Shown here: positions 44,020 to 54,661 of the stretch, piece after piece
How positions within the stretch are numbered: the stretch's first letter is position 1
How the letters are laid out: every line of letters starts with the position of its first letter
Assembly: GCA_021018995.1 (NCBI GenBank)
Contig: CM037590.1
Location: 37,636,287-37,700,286, forward strand
Origin: Chloranthus sessilifolius
Taxonomy: Eukaryota; Streptophyta; Magnoliopsida; Chloranthales; Chloranthaceae
DNA: 64,000 nucleotides
Reading direction: 5' to 3'
The notes under the pieces: generated by a model
Databases searched by the model: none
What the model was told of the DNA's origin: nothing
Seen by the model: the letters and a program-made list of their open reading frames with translations, nothing else
Program-made: the position numbers and the translations under genes

Positions 44020-44650
44020 CCCATGGATTAAAATATCTGAATTCCGATATGTATCGTCCAGGATACATATCGCCGTACCGGCCGATACGTTGAATGTATC
44101 GCCGTTACGCTGATTCATTGTATCGGCCTGTACATTTAAAATAAAAAAAGGATCTTAAAATGCCTAAAAATCTTTTAAAATGTATTTTTTTTTTAAAGAT
44201 ATTTTGGATTTTTTACATATCTACTGCGTTGAAATTGTGTTTGCCGGGGTGAAATATGATGCGGGTGGTAGAGGGAGGTGTCAGGGAGGAGCAGAATATG
44301 AGATATGAGTACTTAAGTCCCCCCCCCCCCTCTAAAAAAAATAAAAATCTCTGTCGATACAGTCAATGCACCGTCAAGATTTTGACTCATTCAAAATATC
44401 TGGACGATACAAAGGATGCCCAAGTTTGTATCGTCCGATATTTTGGACGATACTTAAAAGGTACGATACATAGTGTATGTATCGTACCTTCTTGGTCCGA
44501 TTCCGGTATGTATCGTCCAATACGTACCAGTGTCGATCAAGATTTTGATCAATACTCGTGACTGATACCATCCCGAAACCTGTATCAGGGTGGTATCGGT
44601 TCTCGTTGAAACCGATATGTATTGCTATAGGCCGAATTTTGATACCATCA
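44020..44650. mobile_element. GATAC-type palindrome-rich element, ends uncertain
   Basis: CCATGGATTAAAATATCTG at the left and CCGAATTTTGATACCATC at the right are related to the family TIRs. Between them are GATACATATCG, ATGTATCG and GGACGATAC words in two clusters around a C-rich/A-rich core. No duplication found. Confidence 0.5.
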
Positions 44651-45653
44651 CAGTGACATTGTCAGCCTTGTTAATTAGTTAGCCATTGTTAATGACATTG
44701 GATTTGGGCCTCGTTGCTGTTTAGTCTTTATAGCATTAGCAATTTGCTATGTTGGCTGGAAGGAAACTGGTATGCATGATGAGAACTCTTCTGAGGTCAA
44801 TATGTATCTTGTGACAGGACCTTCGTGTTTGGTCTCTGGCATTTAGGAATGCCCTACAGCCATGCAGATCATTGACATCCACTGGAAAGTCAATTCAGAT
44901 GGATTCTCAGAAACCTACCAACAAAAATAAGATTATGACCTCAATGCCTGGTTGTGATTTGTCTCTCACCCTACTACTTTGGGCCATGTGGTGCCCAGTT
45001 CTGACCAATCCAAGTCCAAATGACAGGCCGCCATTTTAACTAAAACCTAGCCCAAAAATTACGACCATCCGGGGATTCAAACCATCCAATTGTAGTACTA
45101 TATTATGGACATCATTTGGTGGATATGAATGAAGTGCTATGATCAGATGGTTCAATTCCTCAGTCGGTCATAACGTTGGGCTGAGTTTAATTCAAATGAC
45201 CTACCATTTGACCGACTTGGATTGGTAAAAAATTTGTGCCCCGTGGCCTAAAAAGTGATATGGTAAGGATTTTTTCTCAACCTGAAAGTGAACTTACTAT
45301 CAGTCATAAAATCATCACATACTGCAAAGGCACTATCAGAGAAAACAAAAAATATGCATCTGGAGGTTTAAGTACAGTGAAACCCATCCTTTAGGACTCA
45401 AGTATGTATTTCTTGCTGATTGCAGTGATTCTATAATAATCCTTGTAATCTTTCATTTATCACATATTTTGGCTTATCCATTTATGATCATGTACACTAT
45501 TTAATAGTGACCTTTTCAAAAAATAAAATAAAATTTCTTGTTGCTTAATTTCAAAAATTCCTTCCCACATCACTGTTATATCTAGAAGTTGGATTCTTCC
45601 ATGTACTTCATGAATTTGGCTGAGAGCTAATTAGTCTATATGTTATTCTGCAG
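44651..45653. other. Last kilobase of the intron, nothing recognised
   Basis: No transposon or repeat could be identified up to the acceptor at 45651-45653. Confidence 0.5.
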
Positions 45654-45728
45654 CAACGACCTCATTATCCCGTCCGCCCGATTCCTTCGCAGCTCTGGTG
45701 CAAAAATTTCGGTAAAAAAGACTACTGA
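45654..45728 (+). CDS. Small mitochondrial membrane protein, exon 2 (probable complex I subunit)
   Basis: Begins after TTATTCTGCAG in phase 0, the same phase in which exon 1 ends (codon for E58). It encodes 24 residues, QRPHYPVRPIPSQLWC then KNFGKKDY, and a TGA at 45726-45728. This basic, Pro-rich tail follows a membrane span in the related plant proteins I recall, where residues PIPSQLWCKNFG are strongly conserved. The two exons are 15,503 bp apart. No competing acceptor or longer frame was seen. The joined protein has no stop or frameshift, so it is under no visible decay despite the intron content. Confidence 0.8.
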   Translation, partial: QRPHYPVRPIPSQLWCKNFGKKDY

Positions 45729-46145
45729 TGTACACTATGGTATGGCCATCCTGTTAAGAACCTTATATCATAGTGGTAAGTTCTGGATATGATTTTTTCT
45801 CTCGCAAAACATCAAGAATGCTTCTCATGGATGATATGATATTGCGAATAATGGATTTAGTGCCTTTCTTGAATTTTGTTTATTTTGAAAAGTATTGTCA
45901 TATTAATTGTACAAGGTACCAAGGACTGTATCATTATGGTACATTTGTGACAATTTACTGATCTTCTCATGGGTTAGGTTGAGAGAGGAGCAAACATGTA
46001 TATATATATATATATAGGCCGTAATCTGCATTACAAAAATTATGGCAAGATGATGCACAGTTTTACTTATCCAAGTTGTCCATGTGGCAGAAAAGGTTAA
46101 GACAATTTTGTAGCCCAAAAGAAATATGCCTGCTAGAGGATCCAA
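45729..46145 (+). other. Probable 3' UTR and flank of the two-exon gene
   Basis: No canonical AATAAA was seen; AATAATGG at about 45847 is a weak candidate. A short (TA)n lies at 45998-46014. No gene. Confidence 0.4.
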
Positions 46146-46540
46146 AACATAGTTCTAAAACTCGTCGAGTCAACAAGTAGTTTGTCCGAGTTATCCGAAT
46201 CGTCAGGGTTCCGAGTTGAGTCGAGATTTCGCTAGGATGATGCAATCAGGTTCATAAGCTGCCCTTATAAATAAAACATTTCATAGGATATGAAACCCAT
46301 TCTTCTTAAAAAGTATTAAACTACCCATTTTACCAACTTATCTTTTCATCTTATTTCTTTTAAAATATTTTCATCTTATTTCTTTTAAATATTTTTTATT
46401 TTAGTTTTATAAAATATATACATTAAAAATAATTTACTAAATTAATGAGTCGGAATGAGTTGAGCTTATCTGAGTCTTCGAGTTAACTCGCCCAACTGAC
46501 TTTCAAGTCCAGTCATGTTTTTGTGTTCTCAAACCATGAT
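46146..46540. mobile_element. Degraded CTCG-rich foldback element
   Basis: The left part has ACTCGTCGAGTC and GAGTTGAGTCGAG; the right part has CGAGTTAACTCG. Ends near CATAGTTCTAAAACTCG and (reversed) CATGGTTTGAGAACAC look related. No duplication found. Confidence 0.4.
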
Positions 46541-46584
46541 TCAAACGAAAGAAGTAGCAGCAGCCGCGGCAGCCAAAGACTGGT

Positions 46585-49380
46585 TGGAACTGAAGGTTTT
46601 TCAGATTTCTTAAATTCTAATTGTCTATTGGACGTGCCCCTAAATGGAGGTTCCTTCACTTGATCGAACTTTCAGGAGAACCTCTATCTAAACTCGATAG
46701 ATTTTTGGTCTCGTCGGATTGGGATCTTCTGATTCCTGATTACATCGTGGAGATTTTACCACGGACAATATCAGATCACTGTCCTTTGCTTATGGCTTCA
46801 AGGCAGCCTGTCGGAAAACCGAAAGCTTTCCATTTTCAGCACATGTGGTTCAAATATTGAAGTGTTTTTCAAGTCATTAACGAGGCCTGGGACTCTCGGT
46901 TGACTGCATTGGATGGACAGGGAAGGTCTTTATGGTGAAACTAAGGGCTGTTAGGGAGTCATTATCGAAATGGAACAAAGAGGACTTCTGTAATCTTTTT
47001 ACGACAAAAGGGGAATTATCGGAGAAAATCAAAGAAATTGATTCTCTTGAGGAATCGGGTCTCATATCTTCCTCTATGAGGAAAACTACAACGATTCTTA
47101 AACAAGAATTCCAGTCCATCCTAAAAATAGAAGAAATCTATTGGAGATAGAACTCTAGGGACCAATGGGTATTGGAAGGAGACAAAAATACTAGATATTT
47201 CCAGTTTTCCACTCCTTAGCTTCAAATAGAAGAATGAATAACCGTATTTCCCGACTTCGTGAGAATAATGTGGTGCTCACGTCTCAAGAAGATATTGCTG
47301 AAGCTTTTGTTCGACACTTCCAAAACAGATTTAGTAGTCAATGCAGGATTAGACCAAGAATAGATGGGGTTGATTTTGCATCCTCATCTTTGGAGGAATC
47401 TTGCAATATAGAGAGAATTTTCTGAAGAAGTGAAAGCAGCTGTTTTCCAACTTCAATGTGATAAAGCTCCTAACCCAGATGGATTTCCGATATCCTTTCA
47501 CCATCGTTGCTGGGCTATTATAGAGAAGGATTTGTTACGGATGATGAAAGAATTTCGCGAAAGAGGAGTCATTTGTCGTGAGATGAATTGCACTTTCATC
47601 TCCCTTATCCCAAAGGTAGAAGGATCAGATGAAGTGAGTGCTTTCATGCCAATTAGTTTTATAACTGTATGCACAATATAATATCTAAGACTCTAATTGT
47701 TTGAAGTTAGTTTTGGGTAAGGTAATTTCCCCCTACCAATTGGCCTTCTTAAAAGGACGTCAAGTTCTCGATGCATTCTCGATACTCATGAATGCATCGA
47801 TTCAAGACACAAGAAGAAAATCCCGGGGCTGATTAGTAAAGTGGAATTGGAGAATGCCTATTTTAATGTGGACTGGGATTTTTTAGACTATATGATGGTG
47901 AGATTGGGTTTTGGAGCTAAATGGAGATCATGGATTAAAGGTTCTATCTCTTTGTTATGGGCTTCGGGGCTAGTAAATGGAGCTGTGGAAGGCTTTTCCC
48001 ATATGGAGAAGGGGTATTAGACAGTGTGACTCACTTTCTCCTTTCCTCTTCTTAATGGTAGCAGAGGCTTTAGTAGATTGATGCAAAGGGCTGGTTCCAC
48101 TGGATTAATCAATGGCTTCAAGGTTTCAAAAGGTGTAGAAATGAATCATTTCTTATAGACAGAAAAGACACTATTATTTTTATCGAAGGTGGAGAAGAGT
48201 CGCTATTGAAGACCAAAATTATATTATTTTTGTTCAAGGCAATCTCAGGCCTCAAAATTCACTTGAATATATAAAGTCTTATCGGCATATCTATCGAGCC
48301 CAACGAGATTGATAGATTAGCTTCAGTGTTCGAGTGTGCAACGAAGTATATCCCCTTTACTTACCTTGGCATGCCTCTAGGCCCTGGTTCCCCACGGAAA
48401 AGATTTTGGGCTCGAATCATGGAAATGATGGAAAAAAGACTTGCGGGATGGAAGGGTAACATGCTATATTTTTCTGGTAGACTTACATTAGTTAAGTCCA
48501 CCTTATCAGCCCTTCTGGTGTACTTCAAGTCATTATTTTGTTGCCCGGTTTGCGTTAGACGCCGATTGGAAAAGCTTCAAAGGGACTTCCTTTGGTCCGG
48601 CCCAAATGGTGAAAGCTAAGATCCATCTTGTTTATTGGAGTTCATTGTGTCGGAAGGACAATGGAGGAGCAGATATCCTCTCTTAAACATTTTAGTCAGG
48701 CTCTCTTGGTCCAATGGTTATGGTGGATTAGGAATGAAAAGAAAGTGCTATGGCGGAAAATCCAGGTTGTAGTATGGAAATGGAGGTAGTAGATGGGACA
48801 TATCTCTGGCTTCGAGACCTAAAGGCTCCGGTATTTGGACCTCTATCTCCAAATTTCAAATGGTCAATTCAGGCAGAGAGCTCAAATAAGCATTGGTAAC
48901 AGGTAAAAATCAGATTTGGTGCCTTATATTGTGCAGTTTCAGATAAATTCTCTTTGATCAAAGATGTTGCTGATCCGGACTGTGAAGGCCTTCCGAACTG
49001 GAATATTAGAGTTGCAAGAAGGCTTCATGATTATGAAATCCAAAACTCTCTGAGCTTCTTGGTCTCCTTTCTAATGTGAGGTTAATTGCCTCATCTGGTG
49101 ATTCTATTTTTTGTTCCGAGTGAGGGAGGCTCCATATTTCAGGTGAATGAAGAGGTTCCAGAGTAAGCGAGGTTTGGAATATCATTCTCTTTTCTTTTTT
49201 CTTTGGGTTGTCTAATAAGAAAGGAATCGTCAAGTCTTCGAAGACAAGGCACGGTTGGCTGATCGTATATCTCACAAAATTATCCTCAGAGCTCTTTCCT
49301 GGACAAAGTTTCAGAATTTTAGATCCTTCTTCTATTGAGGATTGCCCAAGGAACTGGTCAGTTGTAGAAGAATCTGAACC
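46585..49380 (+). pseudogene. L1-type LINE ORF2 remnant (endonuclease to zf-RVT)
   Basis: In order: end of the endonuclease (LNSNCLLDVPLNGGSF, LSKLDRFLVSSDWD, TISDHCPLL, 46600-46800), linker (YWR then SRDQWVLEGDKNTRYFQ, 47140-47200), RT start (QCDKAPNPDGFPISF, about 47457-47500), SPYQLAFLKGRQVLDAF (about 47728-47778), the RGIRQCDSLSPFLFLMV region (about 48010-48060), then FTYLGMPLGPGSPRKRFW (from 48356) and ALLVYFKSLF. The C-terminal end reads RNRQVFEDKARLADR (about 49222-49266). At least ten stops or frameshifts are spread along it, and the RT catalytic motif is not recognisable. Old and dead. No poly(A) end or duplication was identified. Confidence 0.85.
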
Positions 49381-50219
49381 TTTGGCCTTGGGCTGTTAGG
49401 GAAATATTTATAGGATGTTCGGCCAATTGGACAGTTTGGATTGGCTGAAAAATTTGCAAGGTGACCCAAAAAGTAGGACGGTGAGGGATTTGTCCGATGT
49501 CCATAGGGATGGTTTGAAATTCAATGGAAGATTCATCAACTCTGTTATCCGGCAGCTCGGTGCACATCACGTCACTCTCTCCATTGTTATCATAACACAT
49601 TTACTTCCAACCGGGTTGTGTGGGAGAGATACTTGGGTAGTTTCAGACATAATCACCAAGACGGAGTACAAGATTAAAATGGCAATAGGCAAATTCAGAA
49701 AAAAATGGAAGAATGGAAGGTTCGGAAAAGAGGGAAAATTTGGAGTAGGGGAAGAGTACGGAAAGGGAAATATTCAATGAAAGAAAAAAAGTAAAAAGAT
49801 ATAAAAATTAAAAAATATATATTTAATAAATTTTGTGTTCGCCTTTTTTTTTATCAACACCGTTTTTTACTATGGTTTGAGAGAGATTGGATATTCCCCC
49901 TTTACCGTTTTCATGATGCTCCTTATGCAGTCCTATGTTTGTGGTAAAAGTAGATGCCAAATCACAGTTTAATAGTTGACTTGCATTAGGTGACCAGCTA
50001 TGGTGACTGTTTCATCAGTTTTGATATAAGGTTGCAGTATTTTGGTACCCGGTGCCATGTGATGCATGAGGTCATCGTTGAGCTCGGGTTCAGCCCTAAA
50101 ATTGCAAATAAAAAAAATAGAAAATCTGCCACATAGTTAAGATATTAGCACGGAAAAATAACCAACTGAAACAAATTTAGACAAACAAATGGTAGCATTT
50201 CATTTTTTTAATGCTCTTA
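49381..50219. other. Intergenic, nothing recognised
   Basis: A 121-codon open stretch (49415-49780) has no known domain and a low-complexity Lys/Gly end; I do not call it a gene. Confidence 0.45.
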
Positions 50220-50462
50220 AACACATGGTAGAGATAACAGTCAATGGTTCAAACTGAAAACCATTGCCTGTTTTGAATCAGACAATAGAGGATCAGAGAT
50301 CATTTTTCATTCCAATCTTAGAAACGATGGATCTTGAGACCCTGGGCATATGATCAGATTTTGATTCCATGTGACACATCCCAACCAGTGATCCGAAGAA
50401 TCAATGAAAATATTAGCTATCCCAACAAGTGATCCGAAGAATCTATGAAAATATTAGCTTTT
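50220..50462. mobile_element. MITE A partial copy with a 39-bp tandem duplication
   Basis: GATCATTTTTCATTCCAATC and GATCTTGAGACCCTGGGC match the family. From about 50383 a unit GTGATCCGAAGAATC...ATATTAGCT is present twice in tandem. Confidence 0.6.
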
Positions 50463-50548
50463 AATAGGATTCTGCACTACCTTCATAGGCCTTGCCTATT
50501 TCCTCACGACGGTACCAAGGTATAAACACAGACGGGAAGGTTGCACCC

Positions 50549-50878
50549 AGGGATTTCAAGACCTATATAAATAGGCATATCGGGTAGGTCCCAGGCTGAA
50601 ACGTATCATTCAAACTGACCGATATTTATAGTATCTTTTTTATTTTATTTTTAAGATATTAAAATTTTAAAACAATTACAAAAAGGGAATTTTTGATATT
50701 TTATCCGATTCATATCTGATATGTATCGGTCGATATGACCTGATATGGGCTGCTGTTTGACCTGTTGACCTGATATTTGACCCGATATCTAATCAGGGGT
50801 GTATATCGTATCGGATGGAACCTAACCCAATACATATCAGCTGAAAAGTATTGGATATGGCTGATATATAAAACCATG
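50549..50878. mobile_element. GATAC-type element
   Basis: Flanks GTTGCACCC (50540-50548) and GTTGCATCC (50879-50887) differ at one base, a 9-bp duplication. The interior has ATATGTATCGGTCGATAT and TACATATCAGC words. TIRs are decayed. Confidence 0.55.
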
Positions 50879-50900
50879 GTTGCATCCCAATTTAAATTTA

Positions 50901-51248
50901 GGGTGGCGTTATTTGCACCGTTTTTCTTGTGGAGAGCACACACTCTTTCATAGGAAAAAATTGTTGACTACGTTGAATTTCGTCTTTTATCTCATTCCTC
51001 CAAAGTATTGATCTTGAGATCATGCAAACGATGGAGATCATTTTTCGTCCCAATCTTTAGCAGTATTGATCTTGAGATCATGGTGCACTGTTTGATAGGT
51101 GTGTTATAATCTCAAGATCTATTGTGTGAAAGATTTGAAAGAAAAAAAGAGATCCATCTATTGTCTGATTCAAGGCAGTCAATGATTTTCTCATGTGAAA
51201 GAGAGTGCTCTTCACAGGGAAAATGGGTGTGAAGTGTGAACAACCCCC
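50901..51248. mobile_element. MITE family A copy
   Basis: GGGTGGCGTTATTTGCACC (50901 on) and reversed GGGGGTTGTTCACACTTC at the right. Inner arms pair: GAGAGCACACACTCTTTC with GAAAGAGAGTGCTCTTC. GATCTTGAGATCATG is present twice. Confidence 0.65.
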
Positions 51249-51791
51249 TCCCTTAAATTTATAAAATAGGCTTTTTATACATGCATAAGCATCAAAATCT
51301 AATGGTGTATATGTGTAAGGGTGGTGTATTTATAAGAGTGCAGTGGGCAGAATACTATCAGCACGTTTAAATTTTATTTTATTTTATAATTGTAAACCAA
51401 GGAAATTCTCTAACTAGAAAATCCCAAGATGTTATGCTCCTTTTGGAAGGGCTAAAGTCAACTTTAAAGCAATCAGATGATCCAATGGTGCACTTTAGAA
51501 ACTTTATGACATAAAAAACTGACCAATAATTCCTGTAAAAGCTTGATTCCGCATATTTCAAGGCATTTGAAGCCCATGCCAGATAGCTTTTTCTATGGGA
51601 TTTGGTGACTGGAAAGGTTGATTTATGTTATGCACATGGTAGCTGACTCATTGATCAATTAAATATTAATTACGAGCGTGAAATCAAATCAGTGAAGATA
51701 CCCATGCTCACTGTTCAGGTGTGCACGTAAAACGCACATATTTGAACCCCGCATGTCAACTTTCAAGTGCCTTAGGACACAATTTAATACA
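51249..51791. other. Intergenic, nothing recognised
   Basis: No gene or repeat boundary recognised. Confidence 0.5.
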
Positions 51792-52159
51792 GGGACGATG
51801 GTCAGGTTTTACTGCGTAGAACAGGATGTCCAATCCTACCCCATCCTTTGCCCTTAGAAATAGGAGAATCTTAGTTTTCACTTTTTATAACATGGCGTAT
51901 GGTCAAGATTCTCCAATTTCCAACCATAACGGACGGGGTAGGGCTGGAAATTCACTTCTACCTAGTAGAACCTGACCACCTACCACTGCTAGGTAGAATT
52001 GAATTTCCAGCCCTACCCCGTTCGTTGTCCTTGGAAGTTGGAGAATCTTGACTGCACGCCATGATATAAAAAGCGAAAATCAAGATTCTCCTATTTCCAA
52101 GGGCAAAGGATGGGGTAAGATTGGACATCCGATTACACAGTAAGACCTGACCATTGCCC
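51792..52159. mobile_element. 368-bp foldback MITE with perfect 9-bp duplication
   Basis: TTTAATACA flanks it exactly at 51783-51791 and 52160-52168. The two halves are inverted copies of about 180 bp, with pairs such as GGATGTCCAATCCTACCCC/GGGGTAAGATTGGACATCC and GGGTAGGGCTGGAAATTC/GAATTTCCAGCCCTACCC. A 9-bp duplication suggests Mutator-type transposition. A transcript would form a long hairpin. Confidence 0.9.
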
Positions 52160-52299
52160 TTTAATACAGTGGCAGTTGAACAAAAAAAAACACTTCTAAT
52201 TAATTAGAGTTAATTTTTCTAGAAAGCTCAAAACTATTGATTAGCTTGATGAAGGCCAATTATGATTGTTGAGAGGGTTTAATGATATTAGGAAAATTA

Positions 52300-52460
52300 T
52301 AAAGGGTGGACAGATTTGTTGGAGACAAAGTGCAGGCAGTTGATGTGGCATGATGTGATTGGCTGCATCGACCGATATTAATTGAATCCCACCGCACTTG
52401 CAGCCAATTGTGTCGTGTCACATCAGCCGCCTGCACTTTGTTTACATAAAATTTGTCCCC
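52300..52460. mobile_element. Short foldback element (~155 bp)
   Basis: GGTGGACAGATTTGTTGG, ACAAAGTGCAGGCAGTTGATG and TGATTGGCTGCA pair with TGCAGCCAATTGTG, CATCAGCCGCCTGCACTTTGT and AAATTTGTCCCCC. Related words occur at 14225-14280. Confidence 0.6.
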
Positions 52461-52699
52461 CATATAGCAGTGTCCATAATATTATAAGTTGTCATTGCTT
52501 GGTGAATTGGTAAAAGGTTTAAGCTGTGTAGCACAAAAATGCGAGTTTGAATCCCGAGAGGAGCCACTTTGTTCATAAATTTCAAAAGGTTAGGTTTGTA
52601 TCTCGCCCACCCTTCTCATCACCGCACACATCCAGAACCAACATGGGTAATGGCCTTTTTCTTTTAATAATAAATTCCCTCTATTAGCATCCATTGAAT

Positions 52700-53010
52700 T
52701 AAGGAGGACGCTTTGCTTGAAAAATCATTGACTACGTTGAATCGGACGATGGAGATCATTTTTGGTCTCAATCTTCCACGCAATGGAGAGACCATGTGTG
52801 AAGAATCAAATAATTTTTTTACTTATTTCACCTGGCAGGCTTAAACCTATTTTTTCAAGCCACTTTTTCGAATTATGCCACTTGAAATAAAAAGCATATA
52901 GTATGATGGATCGCCCATGGTCTTCTCAAGATCCATTGAATGAAAGATTGGGAGAAAAAACAATCTCTCTCGTCTGATTCATACAATTAGCCATTGCTTC
53001 TCAATGTAGG
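52700..53010. mobile_element. MITE family A, diverged copy
   Basis: ATTGACTACGTTGAATCGGA with GATGGAGATCATTTTTGG at the left, and the reversed counterpart (AGATTGGGAGAAAAAACAATC, GTCTGATTCATAC) at the right. Ends decayed. Confidence 0.55.
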
Positions 53011-53369
53011 TAACCTTAATAATTCCGTAGGTGCTAATAGAGCTACCATACAACTTAAATTAAAAGAAATTTATTATTTCTACACTTTTTCCACCGATTT
53101 TGAGCTTGCAAAAATATGTCATTATTTTCTATTGTTTGACTAGTCATGTTGATAGTTTGAAAAATCAAAGAAAATGATATATTGCGTATTATATGCGACT
53201 TAAGGAGGCTTTTAAATCATTCGAGGGCTTGGCAAATTTATTCGGGGGGCTTGGCAAATTGGCAAATTTGGGTTCTATTTTTCGGATGCATAAGTTACGT
53301 ACAAATGGAGATTTGTAAATCCACACTCTTCCAATTTCATCATTTTCCCTATGGATTTAGAGATTCTAA
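53011..53369. other. Intergenic, nothing recognised
   Basis: Contains GGCTTGGCAAATT short repeats at 53228-53268; no gene. Confidence 0.45.
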
Positions 53370-53718
53370 GGTTGCATATGATATAACTCTCTGGTAGCCC
53401 CTGTTATAGCAGAGTTCATCTGTTTTAGCAGGTTCACATCCTCTTTACTAACATCATGCTATCCGCTTTAGCAAATACCCCTTCTCCTTGATAACTCCTT
53501 GCATAGCAAGAGTTTATGTAAGATTTATCTGTTCAACAACTCTACCCTCCTCTCTACTCACTCTTTGTCGGAGCAGTTTTTATTTGCTCTAGTAGAGAGT
53601 GGGTAGAGAGCAGAGAAGTTGCTGCTAGAACAAGTAAATCCTCCTCCTTTGCAGGGAGTTAGAAAAGAGAATGATTGGGACTAACAAAGAGTTATGTTAT
53701 AACTCTTTGTTATGCAAT
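53370..53718. mobile_element. MITE family D copy
   Basis: GGTTGCATATGATATAACTC at the left; near the right end, GTTATGTTATAACTCTTTG and ATGCAATC. Arms pair as in 26304-26613 (CTCTCTACTCACTC with GAGTGGGTAGAGAGC). Confidence 0.75.
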
Positions 53719-53926
53719 CTCATAAGTTCAAGGACAAAGCTGCCATGCAATCAGGAATTCAGCTAATTATACATCTAACACCACCCATTCTCCATAATGC
53801 ACCATTTAAGATCAAGTATAGACCATCCGTGTTCTAGCAATGCAACATTGCAAGTTGCATCTACATTATCACGGAAGCACATTGCACAGGCATGGAAAGT
53901 CAATATTGTATGTAAACGCTCAATAT

Positions 53927-53929
<3 letters not shown>

Positions 53930-53967
<38 letters not shown>
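53930..53967. repeat. (CT)n microsatellite
   Basis: About 19 CT units. Confidence 0.98.
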
Positions 53968-53969
<2 letters not shown>

Positions 53970-54025
53970 GCCTCATCTCCTTCCTCTATAGAATATTGAA
54001 TTCAATTATCGTCGAACACCAAAAG

Positions 54026-54395
54026 TAGGGATAAAAGTTTGGTGTACTGATCCGGATCAGAATATTTTGGTGTTTGGTTTGGCACACCCCAAACTGAAAA
54101 CCGAACCAAAACACATTCGGTTTGGTTTAACTTTTTTTCTTCTTGAAACCAAAATCGATTCAGTTCGGTGTGGGTAAAATACTTACTTTTTTTTTTTTTT
54201 TTAGGATATCTTTTCGATTTTTTTTCAGTTTACTCAACATACAACATCGATTTTCAGTTTCAAGCCATCCGAACCGAAACCGAATTAGGGTTCAGTTTGG
54301 TTCGGTTTGTGTGAGGTTCCGGTGCGGTTGGGTCCAATTCAGGAACCTCGGTTTACGGTTCAGTTTGGGTGTTGGGTTCAAAACTTGCATTCCTA
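54026..54395. mobile_element. hAT-type foldback MITE rich in CGGTTTGG words
   Basis: TAGGGATAAAAGTTTGG at the left and reversed TAGGAATGCAAGTTTTG at the right are TIRs. Flanking octamers CACCAAAA and CGCCAAAT agree at 6 of 8. The interior has CATTCGGTTTGG and CCGAACCGAAACCGAA words. Confidence 0.65.
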
Positions 54396-54661
54396 CGCCA
54401 AATACAACACAAAGAATACATAAAAGAATATAAGAAATAAACGAAAATGGCAGGGTAGACAACTTATAAAACACGTATATTTATAAAAATGAATACAAGC
54501 GATGTTTATAACCACTGAAACCCAAATCAACGAATGAGATCTATTACCAATTTACCATGACGTATATGTTTTTTCAAATGCACGCGTTTTACAAGTGATC
54601 TTTAGCATATTATAATAATATTAGAAAAAGTAATCAGAAACGATCAACCGCTCTCCCAGGC

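Larger units (their letters stand above)
30151..45653 (+). other. 15.5-kb intron of the two-exon gene, filled with transposons
   Basis: Starts with GTTAGG after exon 1 and ends with TTATTCTGCAG before exon 2. It contains an inverted-repeat structure (30441-36500), a GATAC element (31512-32273) with one nested inside it, a hAT element (32451-35876), L1 nested in L1 (36640-39400), a 65-bp element (39409-39473), a copia remnant (39785-43800) and another GATAC-type stretch (44020-44650). 44651-45640 holds nothing recognisable. Confidence 0.75.

Noticed and set aside
49415..49780. 121-codon open stretch downstream of the L1
   Set aside because: No recognisable domain, low-complexity Lys/Gly end, and no splice or promoter context.
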